DNA from: Bacteroidota bacterium
GTDB lineage: Bacteria; Bacteroidota; Bacteroidia; 2-12-FULL-35-15
DNA length: 34,954 nt
Direction of reading: 5' to 3'
NCBI GenBank assembly: GCA_947479085.1
Contig: CANJYB010000017.1
Span: forward strand, 1 to 34,954
Numbering within the stretch: the stretch's first letter is position 1; each line of letters starts with the position of its first letter. The translations under genes were made by a program, and so were the position numbers. The notes under the pieces were generated by a model. That model ran no database searches. It had not been told where the DNA came from and was given only the letters and a program-made list of their open reading frames with translations. Shown in pieces: positions 32,326 through 34,954 of the stretch.

Positions 32326-34809
32326 ATGCAATACACCATCTCTACCATCGCCTCTGTTGTTAACGGAGAAATAATTGGAAGCAATTCGAAAAGTCCTGTA
32401 ATAAAAAATTTACTGATTGACAGCCGCAAACTTTCAAATGCAGAAACTTCCTTATTCTTTGCCATTAAAGGCGAACGACATGACGGACATGCTTACATCA
32501 TTGACCTATATGAAAACGGAAACAGGAATTTTGTAGTTTCTTCGTTACCAAAAAATACTTCTTCCTTTACCGATACCAATTTTATTTTAGTAAAAGACAC
32601 GCTCCTTGCTTTGCAGCAATTATGTGCCTATCACCGGAAACAATATAATATTCCTGTTATAGGAATAACAGGGAGCAACGGCAAAACCATTGTTAAAGAA
32701 TGGTTGTTTCAACTGATGCGGGAGGATAAAAACATTGTTCGCAGTCCAAAGAGTTTCAACTCTCAGGTGGGAGTTCCTTTATCTGTATGGCAAATGAGTG
32801 AGGAACATGATTTGGGAATATTTGAAGCCGGAATTTCAAAACCTTCGGAAATGAAAATGCTTGAAACCATTGTTCAGCCAACCATAGGATTGATAACAAA
32901 CATAGGGCAGGCGCACGATGAGAATTTTGAAAACCAGAAACAGAAAACAGGCGAAAAACTAAAACTGTTTTTAAAATCGGAAGTACTTATTTACTGCAAA
33001 GATTATGTACTTATACATGATGAGATTACAAATGATAAAGCTTTAAATGATTTAAAAACATTTACCTGGTCAAAAAGATTACGGGCCGATTTGCTTATTG
33101 GGAGAATTTCTAAAACCGACTCCGATTCGGAGATACAAGCGGTTTTTAAAAATAATTTCATCAGCATTTCCATTCCTTTTATTGATGAAGCAAGTATAGA
33201 AAATGCTATACATTGCTGGGCCATGATGCTTTACCTTGGTTACGAAAACACTGTTATAGCGGAGCGGATGCGTTATTTAAGTCCTATAGCAATGAGGCTG
33301 GAACTAAAAGAAGGAATAAATAACTGTTCTATTATTAATGATACTTATAATTCTGATTTAGGTTCCCTGGCCATTGCCCTTGATTTTTTAAACCAGCAAA
33401 AACAACATCCTAAAAAAACCATTATCCTTTCCGATATTTTACAAAGCGGGCAAAAGGATGAAACCCTTTACAGGGAAGTAGCTGAACTGATTCATAAAAA
33501 AGGAATATCAAGAATAATAGGAATAGGTGAAGGTATTTCGGGGCAGGCCAATCAATTTAATATTGAAAAAAACTTTTATAAATCCACTTCTGATTTTCTG
33601 CAACAGTTCAATAATTCTTTTTTTGAGGATGAAACTATTTTATTGAAAGGTGCCAGGATATTTGGTTTTGAAGCCATCAGTAAAGTAATACAGCAAAAAG
33701 CACACGAAACTGTTTTGGAAATTAACCTCAATTCCATTGTACATAATCTGAATTACTATCGCTCAAAAATAAAAGCCGAAACTAAAATTATGGCAATGGT
33801 AAAAGCGTTTTCTTACGGAAGCGGAAGTTTTGAAATAGCCAATATACTTCAGTTTCACAGGGTAGATTACCTTGCAGTAGCTTATGCTGATGAAGGAATA
33901 GAATTAAGAAAGGCAGGAATAACCGTTCCGATTATGGTAATGAACCCCGAAGAACAAAGTTATGACGCCATGATTCAGTATAATCTTGAACCGGAAATAT
34001 ATAGTTTCCGTGTATTAAGTTTGTTTGAAGATGCTGTTAAACGAAGCGTTCACAGTGGTTCTAAATCAGTTTCCATTCACATCAAACTCGATACTGGCAT
34101 GCACCGCTTAGGCTTTGATGAAACCGACCTGAACGAATTAATAGTAAAAATTAAAAACAATAAACACCTTAAGATAAAGTCAGTTTTCTCTCACCTTGCT
34201 GCAAGTGATGAACACGAGCATGATGATTTTACGTGGCAGCAGATAAAGAAATTTAATTCAATGAGTGCCTCCATCACTTCTCATTTTGATTACTCAATTC
34301 TTAAACATATTTTAAATTCTTCCGGCATTTCCCGGTTTCCAGATGCACAATTTGAAATGGTAAGACTCGGAATAGGATTGTATGGAATAGGTTCCGAAGC
34401 AACGGAACAACAGCAATTACAAAATGTGAGTACTTTAAAAACAAGCATTTCGCAGATTAAAAATATTCCTGCGAATGAAACCATTGGTTACAGTAGAAAA
34501 GGAGTTGCCTCCCGCGATATTCAGATTGCAACTGTCCCAATTGGTTATGCAGACGGACTAAGTCGTAAATTAAGTAACGGTGTCGGGAAAATGATGGTTA
34601 AGGGAAAACCTGCTCCCATCATTGGCAATGTATGTATGGATATGTGCATGATTGACATTACCGATATTAAAGCAAACGAAAGTGATGAGGTAATTATTTT
34701 CGGAGAAGATTATTCCATTTCGCAGGTGGCAAAAGATGTCGGAACTATTCCTTATGAAATATTAACCAATGTTTCGAGGAGAGTAAAGCGGGTGTATTAC
34801 CAGGAATAA
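32326..34809 (+). CDS. murF/alr: Bifunctional MurF ligase / alanine racemase
   Basis: 827 residues. Residues about 1-455 are UDP-MurNAc-tripeptide D-alanyl-D-Ala ligase: LIDSRKLSNAETSLFFAIKG at the N terminus, ATP-binding GITGSNGKT at 113-121 with Lys120, LGIFEAGISKPSEM, TNIGQAHDENF, and NDTYNSDLGSLAIALD. Residues about 465-827 are alanine racemase: LEINLNSIVHNL, PLP-lysine Lys493 in AMVKAFSYGSG, KLDTGMHRLGF, LGIGLYGIG, catalytic Tyr722 in TIGYSRKG, PIGYADGLSRKL and NVCMDMCMIDIT. The fusion joins supply of D-Ala with its addition as D-Ala-D-Ala to the peptidoglycan precursor; D-Ala-D-Ala ligase itself must lie elsewhere. This fused form is known from Bacteroidota. The substrate-site residues of both halves appear intact. 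Confidence 0.95.
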   Translation: MQYTISTIASVVNGEIIGSNSKSPVIKNLLIDSRKLSNAETSLFFAIKGERHDGHAYIIDLYENGNRNFVVSSLPKNTSSFTDTNFILVKDTLLALQQLCAYHRKQYNIPVIGITGSNGKTIVKEWLFQLMREDKNIVRSPKSFNSQVGVPLSVWQMSEEHDLGIFEAGISKPSEMKMLETIVQPTIGLITNIGQAHDENFENQKQKTGEKLKLFLKSEVLIYCKDYVLIHDEITNDKALNDLKTFTWSKRLRADLLIGRISKTDSDSEIQAVFKNNFISISIPFIDEASIENAIHCWAMMLYLGYENTVIAERMRYLSPIAMRLELKEGINNCSIINDTYNSDLGSLAIALDFLNQQKQHPKKTIILSDILQSGQKDETLYREVAELIHKKGISRIIGIGEGISGQANQFNIEKNFYKSTSDFLQQFNNSFFEDETILLKGARIFGFEAISKVIQQKAHETVLEINLNSIVHNLNYYRSKIKAETKIMAMVKAFSYGSGSFEIANILQFHRVDYLAVAYADEGIELRKAGITVPIMVMNPEEQSYDAMIQYNLEPEIYSFRVLSLFEDAVKRSVHSGSKSVSIHIKLDTGMHRLGFDETDLNELIVKIKNNKHLKIKSVFSHLAASDEHEHDDFTWQQIKKFNSMSASITSHFDYSILKHILNSSGISRFPDAQFEMVRLGIGLYGIGSEATEQQQLQNVSTLKTSISQIKNIPANETIGYSRKGVASRDIQIATVPIGYADGLSRKLSNGVGKMMVKGKPAPIIGNVCMDMCMIDITDIKANESDEVIIFGEDYSISQVAKDVGTIPYEILTNVSRRVKRVYYQE

Positions 34810-34814
34810 AAAAT

Positions 34815-34954
34815 TTATAAGGAAAGAGAATATTCTATTCCGACAATGTATAAATTCTGCGGGGCAGAAATGTCGAACTCCTCCTGTATCATATAATAAA
34901 GCCCGAAAGCATGCCTGTCGTTTCTTTTATAATCCAATCCTATAAAGTAACGTC
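34815..34954 (-). CDS. C-terminal end of a DUF2490-like outer-membrane protein (5' partial)
   Basis: The minus-strand frame from the window edge to the TAA at 34817-34815 has 45 codons and no stop: RYFIGLDYKRNDRHAFGLYY, then MIQEEFDISAPQNLYIVG and IEYSLSL. Alternating hydrophobic strands, the MIQ-EF segment and the terminal Y-S-x-S-L are typical of the last strands of DUF2490 proteins, which are small outer-membrane barrel-like proteins of unknown function. The start is beyond the window. Its stop is only 5 bases from that of murF-alr, so the two genes are convergent with almost no gap and no hairpin was seen there. Confidence 0.7.
   Translation of the reverse strand, partial: RYFIGLDYKRNDRHAFGLYYMIQEEFDISAPQNLYIVGIEYSLSL

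Noticed and set aside
34810-34814. Terminator between murF-alr and the DUF2490 gene
   Set aside because: The gap is only 5 bases and no hairpin could be found; any terminator must lie inside the opposite gene.

Overview
The window is AT-rich DNA from a member of the Bacteroidota. The case rests on eight C-terminal type IX secretion (T9SS) type A sorting domains plus one remnant of such a domain, a fused MurF-alanine racemase, promoter-like TAnnTTTG -7 boxes, an ECF sigma factor coupled to an envelope protein, and families such as YwqK/MORN and DUF2490 that are common in this phylum. The exact genus cannot be told from the sequence. No rRNA, tRNA, CRISPR array, transposase or phage gene was recognised.

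Layout. 1-405 is the tail of a T9SS cargo protein, convergent with an orphan LuxR-type response regulator (483-1154). A 637-bp divergent gap follows, holding five copies of a 14-bp palindrome spaced 33, 33, 33 and 22 bp, then a small unrecognised gene (1792-2478) and a 21-bp tandem array. 3116-8629 holds two secreted T9SS proteins, one with a beta-helix-like middle and one with propeller-like repeats. 8778-11905 (minus) is a small envelope protein and a sigma factor/envelope-spanning regulator pair. 12470-19402 (minus) is a run of exported proteins: a C10 cysteine peptidase, an alpha/beta hydrolase, a FadL-type porin and a BNR-repeat propeller. A truncated T9SS domain and a second 21-bp array lie upstream of this run. 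20222-26287 is a tandem pair of P-domain/CotH-kinase/T9SS proteins, the second extended by PKD and five Ig-like repeats. 26335-34954 is mostly housekeeping: a YwqK-like protein, corA, rsmI, an M28 peptidase, a third ~21-bp array, a charged hypothetical protein, tdk, murF-alr and the end of a DUF2490 protein.

How it fits together. The first 26 kb is mainly a store of surface or secreted proteins delivered by a T9SS encoded elsewhere; they probably act outside the cell on protein, ester or glycan substrates. The last 8 kb is core metabolism (Mg2+ transport, rRNA methylation, dTMP salvage, peptidoglycan precursors).

The most unusual content is not protein-coding. Three intergenic arrays have unrelated sequences but the same ~21-bp unit, two of them in a strict 21-bp register. 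There is also the helically spaced palindrome array, and a set of three REP-like 21-mers that sit in one reading phase inside the loops of a T9SS sorting domain.
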